Notes: generated by a model from the sequence alone, not told the origin. A DNA stretch of 40,431 nucleotides from Acrocarpospora corrugata (GCF_009687845.1 NZ_BLAD01000042.1:1-40431); one strand, 5' to 3'; shown: positions 17,501 through 25,866, numbered from the stretch's first letter. Made by a program: numbers and translations.

Positions 17501-17566
17501 TACATCCTCTACCAGGCGCCGGTCCTGGTGGCCGTACACGCGGGGGAGTTGCTCGGCGATGTCTGA
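14507..17566 (+). CDS. Conserved-looking giant protein of unknown function (1019 aa)
   Basis: I do not recognise a named domain. The N-terminus is YSFLPWLRRGVANL followed by the block RTEPRAGITNFEPNYLPFVE and DLPWRY, then LAPWLALVVLAGGEF at 116-130. These have the dense aromatic and Pro/Asn signature of a conserved structural core, not low-complexity filler. The middle (about 450-620) is Arg/Ala-rich and partly helical. The C-terminal part again has conserved-looking blocks (FGAKVDPDIAFLGFDLT, DPGWFFVLRERPGEPRFGLD). No signal peptide, membrane segment or catalytic motif is visible. It starts within the stop of the DUF6603-like gene (ATGA) and ends 8 bases inside the next gene, so it is locked into the coupled series. 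It may be a structural subunit of a large assembly; that is inference only. Confidence 0.85.
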   Translation: MTDIGTYSFLPWLRRGVANLMSAAPGGTTRARIGVDLKLTGQAVGGGTRSAPIHRDVELYGPGDVAGLDARSIVRTEPRAGITNFEPNYLPFVEFYDEDLPWRYTPAPPDGSKRLAPWLALVVLAGGEFVDGAAGGKPTPFVLVEDPGVFPAAGELWAWAHVHVNGGLGTAGTVVSDNMAQVLPRFDAVVGANPDHGLSRLLCPRRLSPDTAYHAFVMPVFESGRLAGLGLDPGATPSATHSAWGGYPGRDEPAHYCYYHRWSFRTGVVGDFEYLVRLLKPRRMDPRVGRRDMDARAPLPGLPGIDVPGLGGVLRLGGALRIPEINLDQAAREEAERYEHWDVPFPHPFQTALADFIELSDDYASGDAADPDPVVTPPLYGRWHARTSRLLEATEPQLHANWVHELNLDPRFRAAAGFGTTIVQENQETYLAAAWQQVGAVLEANRRIRLGQLTREVAGSLHRRHLVAQAAADSGRVLAITAPVHPRIVHSGVTVARGLLVSRVARGPLTSAMRRISRPGSTVVRALTRQGDPPRRLLAAIADERATAARPKAAPPGVPTSETLVQRLDQHRDQVSVQLARDDRKPELVALLPRSDQFTLWEPGKESPRLEQTPHDSPTGVRIKDGVEGNAEVIRASTEAGAEPVRPGVDVDGLAEAALDLLDPEVTVPRRVLSGVDIPPRLQPAAFREVMAYPEIDLPMYRPLAEKSSELFLPNLTLIPPDSITMLETDQRFIEAYLVGLNHEMARELLWREYPTDQRGSYFRQFWDPAHQLPVPGETDAQRRERVRDIPPLHQWTLASPLGAHDQHDQGEDPGEDEVVLVIRGELLKRYPTAVIYAQRAKWRRTEEGTIDPSAERELDDLTPAEQQNPPPGKLRMPLFGAKVDPDIAFLGFDLTVEEALGQDPSVPDADPGWFFVLRERPGEPRFGLDIARTGNLNVWNDLAWDDIAPGSPFIPVGPAAPVHHLTEPTGADTEKHDQWAEDRFLHWGADLNSSEVAYILYQAPVLVAVHAGELLGDV

Positions 17567-20500
17567 CGTCCGCTCGGCGCACCGGCGCGTGCGCGAACAC
17601 GCCGCGGAGGCCGCCGGCCTGCGCGCCGACATCGCCGCGGCCGACGCCCGGCTGACCCGCCTGCGGCGCGCCCGCGACGCCGCCGCCCGGCGGGCAGACC
17701 CGAGGCTGATCCGGCCGCCGCGCCCGCTGGCCGATCTCGGCGACGATCTCGCCGCCGCCGAGCTCGCGCTGGCCCAGCTGCGGGAGAAGCTCCGGCAGGC
17801 GGAGCGCCGGCTGGCCGAGGAGCTCCGTGGCCTGGCCGGACTGTCCGATCCCCGCGACGACATCGCCCACCTTGACGGCGGGACGCCGCTGCTGCTGATG
17901 CCGCTGCGGATCGAGACCCGCTTCATCGGCGCCGAACTGTGGGTGCGGATCTATCCGGACCAGTGGGCGGTCGACGGGTTCGAAGAGCGGCTCAGCGACA
18001 CCGAAGTGGTCAACGCCACCCGGTTCTGGGCCTCGTACTTCCGGGCCGGGGGCGACGAGGGCATGCGTCGCGCCGCGTGGCGGACCCTGGTGACCTCGGG
18101 CGGCAGCGGCCGCGCGGGCTGGATCGTGGGCCGGTTCGCCCCGCTGAACCTGTCAGAAGAGCCGGTACGGACCTCGCCCGACGAGGTGATCCTGGTCGTC
18201 GCCGGCGACCTGACCCTGACCTCGCAGGAGCGCGGCGCCGCCAGGGCGTACTGGGAGAAGGTGTGGCGCGCGAACGGCGACCCCGACGGCGTCTTCGCGG
18301 CCGAACTGCGCGGGGAGGTGGGCGACGCCCGGGCCAAGGTCCTGCTCGGCGCGCCGCCGCACGCGTTCGACGAGCGGCCCGGGGACGTGGACCCGGAGCA
18401 GGTGAACGTCACGATCGGCTTCTGCGAGCTGCCGTCGCTCACCGACGACGACACCAAGCCGTCCGCCTGGACGCAGGCGGCGCGGGCCGGCCTGCTGCCG
18501 GACCAGATCATGCTGATCGGCCGCGAGTCCGGGCGCACGGTTCTGGAGTTCGCCGGCAAGCCGATCCCGCCGACGCTGGCGGTCGGCCCCGATCCGGCGG
18601 CCGGGCCAGGCGACCAGTTCCGGATCGAGAACGGCGAGCTGGTGGTGCCCGACGACCTGCGCTGGATGGTCGACTTCGACGCGGCGGTCGAGGTGGGCAT
18701 GGCGATGCGGGTGCCGTTGGGGCCGGGCCTGGACAGAGGGTTCGACCGGCTCTTCGCGGTCGGTATCCGGGCGGGCGCGACCCCCGGCGAAGACCAGGCG
18801 GACCTGGAGGAACTGCTCACGCATCATCATCGCGCCCGATCCGGGATGTCGATCCTGGCGCAGGGCACGCCGACCAACAACACCGAGGGAGTGCCGTCCG
18901 GGTTCAGCCGGCTCGACGACCCCGAGCTCAGCTTTCACCGCTACCTCGGGACCGGGTCGCCGCTGGTGGATGAGCCCCGCTGGGCGGTCAAACAGGACGG
19001 CCAGTGGCTGGCCGAGTGCCTCGGCGTCGCCCCGGAGGTGTTCGGCGCGGTCGCCGGGGCCACCGACGCCGACCAGGCCGAGGCGTTCGCGATGAACACC
19101 GCGCTGTGGCCGGCCACCTGGGGCTACTTCCTTGAGTCGATGATGCATCCCCTGCTCGGCGACGACGAAGTGCAGCGCACCAGGAACTTCTTCCTCGGCT
19201 ACGTCAGCGGCCGGGGGCGGGTGCCGGCGCTGCGCCTGGGACGCCAGCCGTACGGCATCGTGCCCGCCACCGCGTACGCGCGGCTGAAGTTCGGCACCGG
19301 CGGCCCCGGTGACCCGGCGGACCCGGGTGACCTGCCGATGCTGAACGTGCTCGGGGAGCTGCTCGCCGTGGTCACCGCCGACCTGGCCAAGCTCACCGAC
19401 GCGGTGCCGCACGCGTACGCCGCCTCCGGCGATCCGCACCAGACGCTACTGGACATCGTGGCGCTGCACCCGGCCTCGGTCGAGTTCCATCAGCGTTACG
19501 CCGAGTCGATCAATGACCTGTTCAACCGGTTCCGCTTCGACAACCTCGGCCAGGACTTTTTCAACACCTGGACCGCGCTCGGCCACCTCGTCACCGGCCG
19601 CCGGTTGCTGGCCAGTCTGGGGTACCGCGGCAACGCCACCCCGGACGTTCTCGGCAAGCTCCTCCACACCGCGCAACACCGGCTGAAGGGGCCGATCGTC
19701 GACGACCGCCCGTTGTCGGAGGAGGCGGCGGTCCGCCCCTACTGCGACGACGGGCGTAACTACCTGCAGTGGCTGGCCGACGCGGCCCGGTCGTCGCTGG
19801 AGGAGGTGCGTCAGGAGATCGGCTTCACCGGCGACCGCGAACCGAACGCCCTGCTCTACATTCTGCTCCGGCACGCCGTACTGCTGTCCTGGTGGGACGC
19901 GGCGGTCCGGCTCCGGCTGGAATTCGGGCTGATCACCCCAGCCGAGCTGCTGGCGGCCCGGCGGGAACCGCCGTTCGTGCACGTGGCCGCCGGCCAGACC
20001 ACGGAGAGCCGCTGGAACGCCCTGTACGGCGCCGCGCCGGCCATCACCGGCGACCCCTTCCGCGCCCTGCACGAGATCATCCCCGAGCTGCTCGACAAAC
20101 CGGCCGCCGACCACCTCCGCGAGCTCGTCGCCGCGATCAAGGCGCTGGCGGGCCTGCCGACCGCACGGCTGGAACGGCTCCTGGCCGAGCACCTCGACTG
20201 CGCCAGCCACCGGGTGGACGCCTGGCGGCTCGGCCTGGTGACCCGCCGCCTGCTCGACATGCGCGGCCTGGCCCCCGGTGACGGCCTCGGCGGCGCGAGC
20301 CCGCAGCCGCGGCGCGGCATCCACGTCGGCGCCTACGGGTGGCTGCACGACGTACGCCCGGAATCCCGGGAGCTCGAACCGGTGGAGCTGCCCGACGAGC
20401 TCAAGCCCGCGTTCGAGAACGGGCCCGCGCCGGTGCGGGACAGCGCCAACGGCGGCTTCGTCCACGCGCCGTCGCTGAACCACGCCGCGACGGCGGCGAT

Positions 20501-22994
20501 CCTGCGCAGCGGCTTCCTGGGCAACGCCACCCCCGACCACCCTGACACGATGGCGCTCAATCTCAGCTCAGGGCGCATGCGGCTGGCCACGTCGGTGCTC
20601 CAGGGCCTGCGCGAGGGGCAGCCGCTGGGCGCCCTGCTCGGCTACCGGTTCGAACGCGGACTGCACGACCGGCACGGGCTGGCGGAGGTGGACGCGTTCA
20701 TTCACCCGCTGCGGCTGGCGTTCCCGCTGGCCGGAGACAGGGACGGCCGGATGTGCGTCGACGGCCTGGAGCTGATCCGGCACGTACGCGAGGCGGGCGC
20801 GCCGTCCTACCCGTTCGGGCGCACCGACCTTCCGGCCGCCTCGGCGGCGCAGCGGCAGGCCATCGACCTGGAGGTGGAACGCCTGCTGGACGTGCACGAC
20901 GCGATCGGCGACCTGATACTGGCCGAGAGCGTGCACCAGGCGGTGCTCGGCAACGCCGACCGGACGGCGTCCTCGCTCGACTCCGTCGGGCGTGGCGGGT
21001 TCCCGCCCGAGCCCGCGATTCTGGAGACCCCCGGGCGGACTCACACGCTGACCCACCGGGTGGCGGTCCATCTGCGGGCCGGGCTGGACCATCGCGCCTC
21101 CCCGGTGAGCGGGATCGCGATGACGCCAAGGGCGATGGCGGAGCCGGGGGTCAACGAGCTGGCAGCGGCGATGCTGCCGCCGCCCGCCGACGTGGTGGTC
21201 CGGGTCCGCTGGAACGACCAGAATATGCTCGTCAGCCAGGCGGACCTGGGTCTCCAGCCGATTGACCTGCTCTACCTGGTCCGGCTGGAGTCACAGGCCG
21301 CGCTCGGCGAGCTGGACGAGCGGATCCTCCGGCACGTGGCCGTCACGGCGGGGCTTCGGCCCGACGCGGCGCCGGTCGTGCACCTCACCGAGCGGGTGCC
21401 GGGGAAGACGACGTTCTTCGAGATCGCGCCGCTGGTCGGTCAGCTGCGCGCGATGGCGACCACCAGCCGACCCCTGCGGGCCACCGACATGCTCCGCGCC
21501 GGTGAGGCGCGGGCCACCGCGGACGCGCTCGTGCACGCCGACCGGGACCGCGTCGCGGCCGTGGCCACCGAGCTGGACGGTCATCTCAGCGAGCTGGCGA
21601 CCCTCCGTACCAGGCTCGACGCGGTGGAGGGCCCGGAGGCTCTCGACCTCCTGGTCGGCCAGGCCGGTGCGGTACTGGTCGAATCCGGCAGATTCGGCCT
21701 GCCGAGCGGAGGGGCGGGCCGGCTGGCCGCGACCAGAGCCGTCCTCTTCGGCGATCTCCTGCAAGCCGTGGCGGCCCTGACCGGACGCTGGCGGGCCCGG
21801 CTGGACCGCGCCGACGCCGCGCTCGCCTATGACAGCGCGCTGCCGTCCACGGCCACCGACCCCGAGCGCGTCGCCGTGCTGCTCCGGGCCGACCGCGAGC
21901 TCCACGCCACGCCGACCAGGCCGGTGCCGACCGACGCCGAGGCGTTCCGCGCGGCGATCGAGACGGCGCGGTCGTCCTTCGCCGCCAGGCTCGCCGGATT
22001 CGAGGCGGTGGCAGAAGCGGCGACCGGTGTCGCCGACGCGCTGAGCCGGGTTGCCGTGCTGCTGCCGGTGGACGCCTTCGACGCCGAGCCGTTTCCTGTC
22101 GGCGGATTCACGGAACGGGCGATCGCGCTCTGCGGGGACGCGTCGCAGGCGCTCGGCTTCATGATCGCGGAGGTGCAGGCCAGGAGTGACGCCGCGGCCG
22201 GCCACCTCGCCGCGCATGACTCCGCCACGGCCGGCCGGCCGAAGGCCGAGGCGCTGACGGCGGCGGTGACCGCGCTGCTCGGCCCGGACGCGGTGTTCGT
22301 GCCGGAGTTCGACCTCCCCGAGGAACTGGCCGGTGAATGGGAGGCGGCGCTGCAGTGGAGCCGCTCGGGCGGGCTGCTGGCCGGGCTGGCGTCCCGGCCC
22401 TTCCCGGTCGACGACTGGCTGCACGGCGCCGCCCGCGTGCGCGGCCCCATGCGTGCCTGGGAGGAGACGACCCTGCTGGCGGGCGCGTTCGGCCGGCCCG
22501 AGCCGGAGCTGACGCCGGTTCAGTTCCCGCACGCCGCCGAACCCTGGCTGGCGCTCGAATGGCCCCCCGGCACCGACGTGGCCGGCGATCGCCTGCTCTA
22601 CACCGCCCACTACCCGGCCGCGTTCGACCGGAAGGCGCCGCAAGCCGGGCTGCTGCTGGACGAATGGGTCGAGGTCGTGCCCGACGACATGGCGACCACC
22701 GGCATCGTGTTCCATCACGACAGCCCGGACTCCGAGCCGCCGCAGGCGATGCTGCTCGTCGTGCCGCCCGACGCGAGCTCGGGCTGGCGCTGGGACGACC
22801 TCGTCGACGCCCTGGACGACACCTTCGACCTGGCGCGCCAGCGGGCCCTGGAACCGGAGGCCATCGCCCAGACCGCGTACGCCTCCTTCCTGCCGGCCAC
22901 CCTCACCGAGGCGACGGTACGCGGCCTGGGCATCTCCGCCAACCTCGCCGTCAACAACGGCCTGTACGGGATCATGCGAGCCGACCATGCCTAA
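17559..22994 (+). CDS. Conserved-looking giant protein of unknown function (1811 aa)
   Basis: The largest gene of the window. Start ATG 17559 gives an 8-base overlap with the previous gene; the frame is open further upstream, but only across that gene. Residues 1-95 are a charged helical region with strong coiled-coil character (DARLTRLRRARDAAARRAD, AQLREKLRQAERRLAEELR). Directly after comes a compact block LLLMPLRIETRF and LWVRIYPDQWAVD (111-139), then long alternating alpha/beta sequence with many Arg/Asp salt-bridge patterns and the block RLGRQPYGIVPA (about 560-572). A second helical, Ala-rich region spans about 1320-1560. No signal peptide, transmembrane segment or known catalytic motif is seen. 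Size, coiled coil and coupling to three other giants suggest a scaffold or filament-like component. Function unknown. Confidence 0.85.
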   Translation: MSDVRSAHRRVREHAAEAAGLRADIAAADARLTRLRRARDAAARRADPRLIRPPRPLADLGDDLAAAELALAQLREKLRQAERRLAEELRGLAGLSDPRDDIAHLDGGTPLLLMPLRIETRFIGAELWVRIYPDQWAVDGFEERLSDTEVVNATRFWASYFRAGGDEGMRRAAWRTLVTSGGSGRAGWIVGRFAPLNLSEEPVRTSPDEVILVVAGDLTLTSQERGAARAYWEKVWRANGDPDGVFAAELRGEVGDARAKVLLGAPPHAFDERPGDVDPEQVNVTIGFCELPSLTDDDTKPSAWTQAARAGLLPDQIMLIGRESGRTVLEFAGKPIPPTLAVGPDPAAGPGDQFRIENGELVVPDDLRWMVDFDAAVEVGMAMRVPLGPGLDRGFDRLFAVGIRAGATPGEDQADLEELLTHHHRARSGMSILAQGTPTNNTEGVPSGFSRLDDPELSFHRYLGTGSPLVDEPRWAVKQDGQWLAECLGVAPEVFGAVAGATDADQAEAFAMNTALWPATWGYFLESMMHPLLGDDEVQRTRNFFLGYVSGRGRVPALRLGRQPYGIVPATAYARLKFGTGGPGDPADPGDLPMLNVLGELLAVVTADLAKLTDAVPHAYAASGDPHQTLLDIVALHPASVEFHQRYAESINDLFNRFRFDNLGQDFFNTWTALGHLVTGRRLLASLGYRGNATPDVLGKLLHTAQHRLKGPIVDDRPLSEEAAVRPYCDDGRNYLQWLADAARSSLEEVRQEIGFTGDREPNALLYILLRHAVLLSWWDAAVRLRLEFGLITPAELLAARREPPFVHVAAGQTTESRWNALYGAAPAITGDPFRALHEIIPELLDKPAADHLRELVAAIKALAGLPTARLERLLAEHLDCASHRVDAWRLGLVTRRLLDMRGLAPGDGLGGASPQPRRGIHVGAYGWLHDVRPESRELEPVELPDELKPAFENGPAPVRDSANGGFVHAPSLNHAATAAILRSGFLGNATPDHPDTMALNLSSGRMRLATSVLQGLREGQPLGALLGYRFERGLHDRHGLAEVDAFIHPLRLAFPLAGDRDGRMCVDGLELIRHVREAGAPSYPFGRTDLPAASAAQRQAIDLEVERLLDVHDAIGDLILAESVHQAVLGNADRTASSLDSVGRGGFPPEPAILETPGRTHTLTHRVAVHLRAGLDHRASPVSGIAMTPRAMAEPGVNELAAAMLPPPADVVVRVRWNDQNMLVSQADLGLQPIDLLYLVRLESQAALGELDERILRHVAVTAGLRPDAAPVVHLTERVPGKTTFFEIAPLVGQLRAMATTSRPLRATDMLRAGEARATADALVHADRDRVAAVATELDGHLSELATLRTRLDAVEGPEALDLLVGQAGAVLVESGRFGLPSGGAGRLAATRAVLFGDLLQAVAALTGRWRARLDRADAALAYDSALPSTATDPERVAVLLRADRELHATPTRPVPTDAEAFRAAIETARSSFAARLAGFEAVAEAATGVADALSRVAVLLPVDAFDAEPFPVGGFTERAIALCGDASQALGFMIAEVQARSDAAAGHLAAHDSATAGRPKAEALTAAVTALLGPDAVFVPEFDLPEELAGEWEAALQWSRSGGLLAGLASRPFPVDDWLHGAARVRGPMRAWEETTLLAGAFGRPEPELTPVQFPHAAEPWLALEWPPGTDVAGDRLLYTAHYPAAFDRKAPQAGLLLDEWVEVVPDDMATTGIVFHHDSPDSEPPQAMLLVVPPDASSGWRWDDLVDALDDTFDLARQRALEPEAIAQTAYASFLPATLTEATVRGLGISANLAVNNGLYGIMRADHA

Positions 22995-24798
22995 TCCGCT
23001 GTTGATCCATAACCTCCGTGCCGAGCTCTCCGAGCGTGGCCGGCCCTCGGTGACGATGTGGAACCGGGTCGAGGGCCGGCCACGGTCGCCCGACTTCGAC
23101 CGGGCGCTCCGCGCCGAGATCCGCGACGGGCTGTGGATGCTGACCCGCCAGTGGCAGATGGGCGAGTTCCACGGCGACGACGCCGGATCGCCCGTCCTGG
23201 CCAAGGTGCAGGTGGCGCAGGCCCCGCTGGCCACGTTTCAGGCCCGCGACGCGATCCCGGCCGCCTACGACGGAAGCCGGCCGCTGGAGGCGGTGGCCGA
23301 GCGCCGGGCGCTGGACCACCTCACCGCCGGCGCCCTCGACCTGCGGATGATGCTCGGGCGCCGTTTCCTCAAGCTGATCCCGCCGGTCTACCGGCACTTC
23401 TTCATCGAGCGCTACTCCTTCGACGCGCCCGACCCCGGCGACGAGAACGACACCGAACGCGTCGCCCACCTGGAGGTGTACGCGCTGCTCCAGTCGCTGG
23501 CCGGCCGGGCGATGGACGGCTACCGCCTCTACCGGCACCTGACCGCCAGCCCCTCGAACACCCCGATCACGGGCATCCCGGTGGCGGACATCGACAAGCC
23601 GGCCATCATCGAGGCCGGTTCTGCGCTGGTCGCCTGGTTCGAGGCGATGATCGAGCGCCCGGACTGGCAGGCGGCCTGGGACCCGGCTCATCTGGAGCAC
23701 CGGTTCGCCGTCACCGCGAACGTCGCGGACGGCGCTAAACGCCTGGTCGCCGAGGAGTACCCGGGCGGGCGGCTGGACTGGACCGCGTTCTCCGTCGACC
23801 CGGCGGGCGGGCGCGGATCCGGTCCTCTCGCCGAAGCGTCGACCACGATTCCGACGGCGACCCGCTTCAACGGGATGCCCGACAGGCGCTGGTGGGCGTT
23901 CGAGGACGGGCGCACCAACCTCGGTGACGTCGGCGTGGACACCACCGACCTGGCCCGGCTGCTGTTCCTGGAGTTCGCGCTCGCCTACGGCAACGACTGG
24001 TTCACCATCCCGTACGAGCTGCCGGTCGGCACCCTGGCCACGGTGGCCGGGCTCGCCGTGACCAACGTCTTCGGCGAGCGGCTGTGGATCGAGCCGGCCG
24101 GGCGGGGCGTCGACGACGACTGGCGGCGCTGGTCGATGTTCACCCTGGACGTCGCGGGAACCGGCGCCGAGCCCGCCGACACGTCGTTGTTCCTGCCGCC
24201 GGCGCTGCCGCAGTCGAACGGCGGGCCGCCGCTGGAGGACGTCGTCTTCATGCGCGACGAGGTGGCCAACCTCGTCTGGGCGGTCGAGCGGGTGGTGCCG
24301 CTCGCCTCAGGGACGGGCAAGCGGGGGTCGGAGGCCGCCGAGGAGACCCTGGCCCACCGGCGGAGGCTCGCGGGCCTGCCGCCGGACGGCCCGGTCACCG
24401 GCGACGCCGCGGCGCCGATCTCCTACCGGGCCATGACCACGGTGCCGGAGAACTGGATCCCGTTCGTCGTCATGCACGTGCCGGGCGACGTACGGGAGAC
24501 GCAGCTCCAGCGGGGGGCGATGGTGCGGGTGATGGAGGGCGTGCCGCCCGGCGACCGGATCCGGCCGCGTACCACACTGCTGCGGGTCGGGCTCGACCAG
24601 ACGCCGGCGGCGCCGTACCACGTCTTCGAGGAGGAGGTGCCGCGGGCCGGTACTCAGGTTTCGCTGGCCTACCAGCGCGCCCGGTGGCGGGACGGCCGGG
24701 TGCTGCTCTGGCTCGCCGCGACCCGCGTGAGCGGTTCCGGCGAGGCGTCCAGCGGGCTGGCCTTCGACCACCTCCTGCCCACCCCTCCCGCCTCCTAG
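22987..24798 (+). CDS. Conserved-looking protein of unknown function (603 aa), last intact gene of the coupled operon
   Basis: Start ATG 22987 overlaps the previous stop by 8 bases (ATGCCTAA). The N-terminus carries a striking block, MWNRVEGRPRSPDFDRALR then DGLWMLTRQWQMGEFHGDDAG (48-67), rich in Trp and Arg and typical of a conserved core; I cannot attach a family name. It continues as alpha/beta sequence with blocks RRFLKLIPPVYRHFFIERYS and YGNDWFTIPYELPVGTLATV. Toward the C-terminus are NWIPFVVMHVPGD and LAYQRARWRDGRVLLWLAAT. No secretion signal or membrane segment. It closes the run of overlapping genes, and the next gene, a truncated lipoprotein, is 40 bases downstream. Confidence 0.85.
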   Translation: MPNPLLIHNLRAELSERGRPSVTMWNRVEGRPRSPDFDRALRAEIRDGLWMLTRQWQMGEFHGDDAGSPVLAKVQVAQAPLATFQARDAIPAAYDGSRPLEAVAERRALDHLTAGALDLRMMLGRRFLKLIPPVYRHFFIERYSFDAPDPGDENDTERVAHLEVYALLQSLAGRAMDGYRLYRHLTASPSNTPITGIPVADIDKPAIIEAGSALVAWFEAMIERPDWQAAWDPAHLEHRFAVTANVADGAKRLVAEEYPGGRLDWTAFSVDPAGGRGSGPLAEASTTIPTATRFNGMPDRRWWAFEDGRTNLGDVGVDTTDLARLLFLEFALAYGNDWFTIPYELPVGTLATVAGLAVTNVFGERLWIEPAGRGVDDDWRRWSMFTLDVAGTGAEPADTSLFLPPALPQSNGGPPLEDVVFMRDEVANLVWAVERVVPLASGTGKRGSEAAEETLAHRRRLAGLPPDGPVTGDAAAPISYRAMTTVPENWIPFVVMHVPGDVRETQLQRGAMVRVMEGVPPGDRIRPRTTLLRVGLDQTPAAPYHVFEEEVPRAGTQVSLAYQRARWRDGRVLLWLAATRVSGSGEASSGLAFDHLLPTPPAS

Positions 24799-24838
24799 GG
24801 TCCTGCTTGAGGCTTGGACCGATGGCAAGGGGGAATCT

Positions 24839-25135
24839 GTGGTTCGCCGTCATGTCACCACGCTGTTGGCAGTGCTCGTCGCGCTGTCCGCATGCTCGGG
24901 CCGGGATTGGTCGCCCGCCGACTCCGACGCGCCGGCCGGCCGGGTGATCGAGGTACCGGATGTGCTCAAGTTGGGCGAGTCGGCGGATATCACCGGGGAG
25001 AAGGGGCAGCCGCTCACGGGGGGTGCCGGGGGTCCTGGCCGAAAATCCAACAGATATAGGTCTGACCTGCCGTTACGTGGGGCGTTGAGTGCTGTCTCAA
25101 CGGCCCTCGGCTCGGGCCGTGTTCACCAGCCCTAA
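24839..25135 (+). pseudogene. Lipoprotein gene truncated by a mobile-element scar
   Basis: Starts at GTG 24839 after an AAGGGGGA ribosome site. The first 19 residues form a lipoprotein signal with lipobox LSAC (VRRHVTTLLAVLVALSAC). The mature part begins normally: GRVIEVPDVLKLGESADITG and GQPLT, a beta-strand opening like DUF4352-type surface lipoproteins. After about 25017 the translation turns into unstructured Gly/Arg/Ser sequence and runs to a chance stop at 25133-25135. The natural 3' part is missing, and recombinase debris begins just downstream, so the gene was probably cut by an insertion. Being 40 bases after the coupled operon, it may once have been its eighth gene. Confidence 0.6.
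25100..25120. repeat. Hairpin ACGGCCC / GGGCCGT
   Basis: Perfect 7-base arms with a 7-base loop, in the non-coding scar between the lipoprotein fragment and the recombinase fragment. No T-run follows on either strand, so its role is unclear. Confidence 0.35.
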
Positions 25136-25205
25136 AGTAGCTCTGCAGGCCCGCTCAGATGCGCCGGTCCGCTCGTGACTGCCGGATCTCCATTTCCGGG
25201 ACCGG

Positions 25206-25538
25206 TCATAGTTCTTCCACGTAGCTGGCGGCGATGTCGTCGGGCGGGTTGGTGTACAGCCGTAGGTAGCGGTCGTTGGCGTGGCCGAGGCGGCGTTCCA
25301 GTTCGGCCCGGTTGTGGCCGGAGGCCTGCGACAGCTGGTAGGCGAAAGTGTGGCGCAGGTCGTGCGGGCGCAGGCCGCCGAGCTGCCGATCGGCGTCGCT
25401 GGTCTGCAGGTCGTGGATACGGCCGACCTCGCCGACGATGGTGTTGATCGAGCGGGCCGACAGCCGCCCGCCAGGCCGCCGGGCGGCGATCGAGGACGCC
25501 GACAGGAACAACGCCTGCGAGATGCCGTCGGCAGGCAC
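25206..25538 (-). pseudogene. Tyrosine recombinase C-terminal fragment
   Basis: About 110 residues from the catalytic domain of a phage-type integrase. Visible are LRPHDLRHTFAYQLSQ (the His-x-x-Arg box), RLGHAN (second His) and the nucleophile region YLRLYTNP (Tyr), then the natural C-terminus ASYVEEL. The N-terminal DNA-binding part and the first catalytic Arg/Lys region are missing. The 5' boundary lies at about 25530-25538, where sequence of a LanC gene on the opposite strand begins. GTG 25538 is a chance start. It cannot be active. Confidence 0.8.
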
Positions 25539-25792
25539 TCACCGACCCGCACAACCACGACGGCGCCAACACCGGACTGGCCCACGGGATCGCCGGACCG
25601 CTGGCCGCCCTCGCGGCTTGCCAGCATGCCGGATGGGAAGCCGCCGCACAGGCCACCGCGATCGGCGCCGCCGCGCGATGGCTCCTGGACTGGCGAACCG
25701 CAGACGGGTGGGCACCCCAGATCACCGCCGCCGACCTGGACAGCACCAGCACCGCGCCCAGCACCCGGGGCCGCCGCGACGCGTGGTGCTAC
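25535..25792 (+). pseudogene. LanC-type lanthipeptide cyclase, internal fragment
   Basis: No start codon is present in this frame. The open translation reads ANTGLAHGIAGPLAALAAC, then AARWLLDWRTADGWAPQ, and RRDAWCY, where it breaks into unrelated sequence (KLTELN). LanC cyclases have exactly this order: the G-x-x-HGIAG helix, a WLL...W.P segment and the zinc-binding cysteine in the WCYG motif. About 86 of some 400 residues remain, so this is debris from a class I lanthipeptide cluster. It lies between two recombinase fragments, and both borders are sharp (about 25535 and 25792). Family recognition is by motif and order only. Confidence 0.7.
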
Positions 25793-25799
25793 AAGTTAA

Positions 25800-25830
25800 C
25801 TGAACTAAATCATGAGTTTTCGCAGTTCAG
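25800..25830. repeat. Inverted repeat CTGAACT / AGTTCAG at the recombinase junction
   Basis: Perfect 7-base arms at 25800-25806 and 25824-25830 with a 17-base spacer, within an AT-rich patch directly after the LanC fragment and before the recombinase start at 25867. The AT-rich patch may hold the recombinase promoter, and the repeat may be a binding or crossover site. No matching copy was found at the other end of the recombinase block. Confidence 0.4.
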
Positions 25831-25866
25831 GGCATGTTGGCGGTGTCTCTGTTAGCGTCCCGCCTC

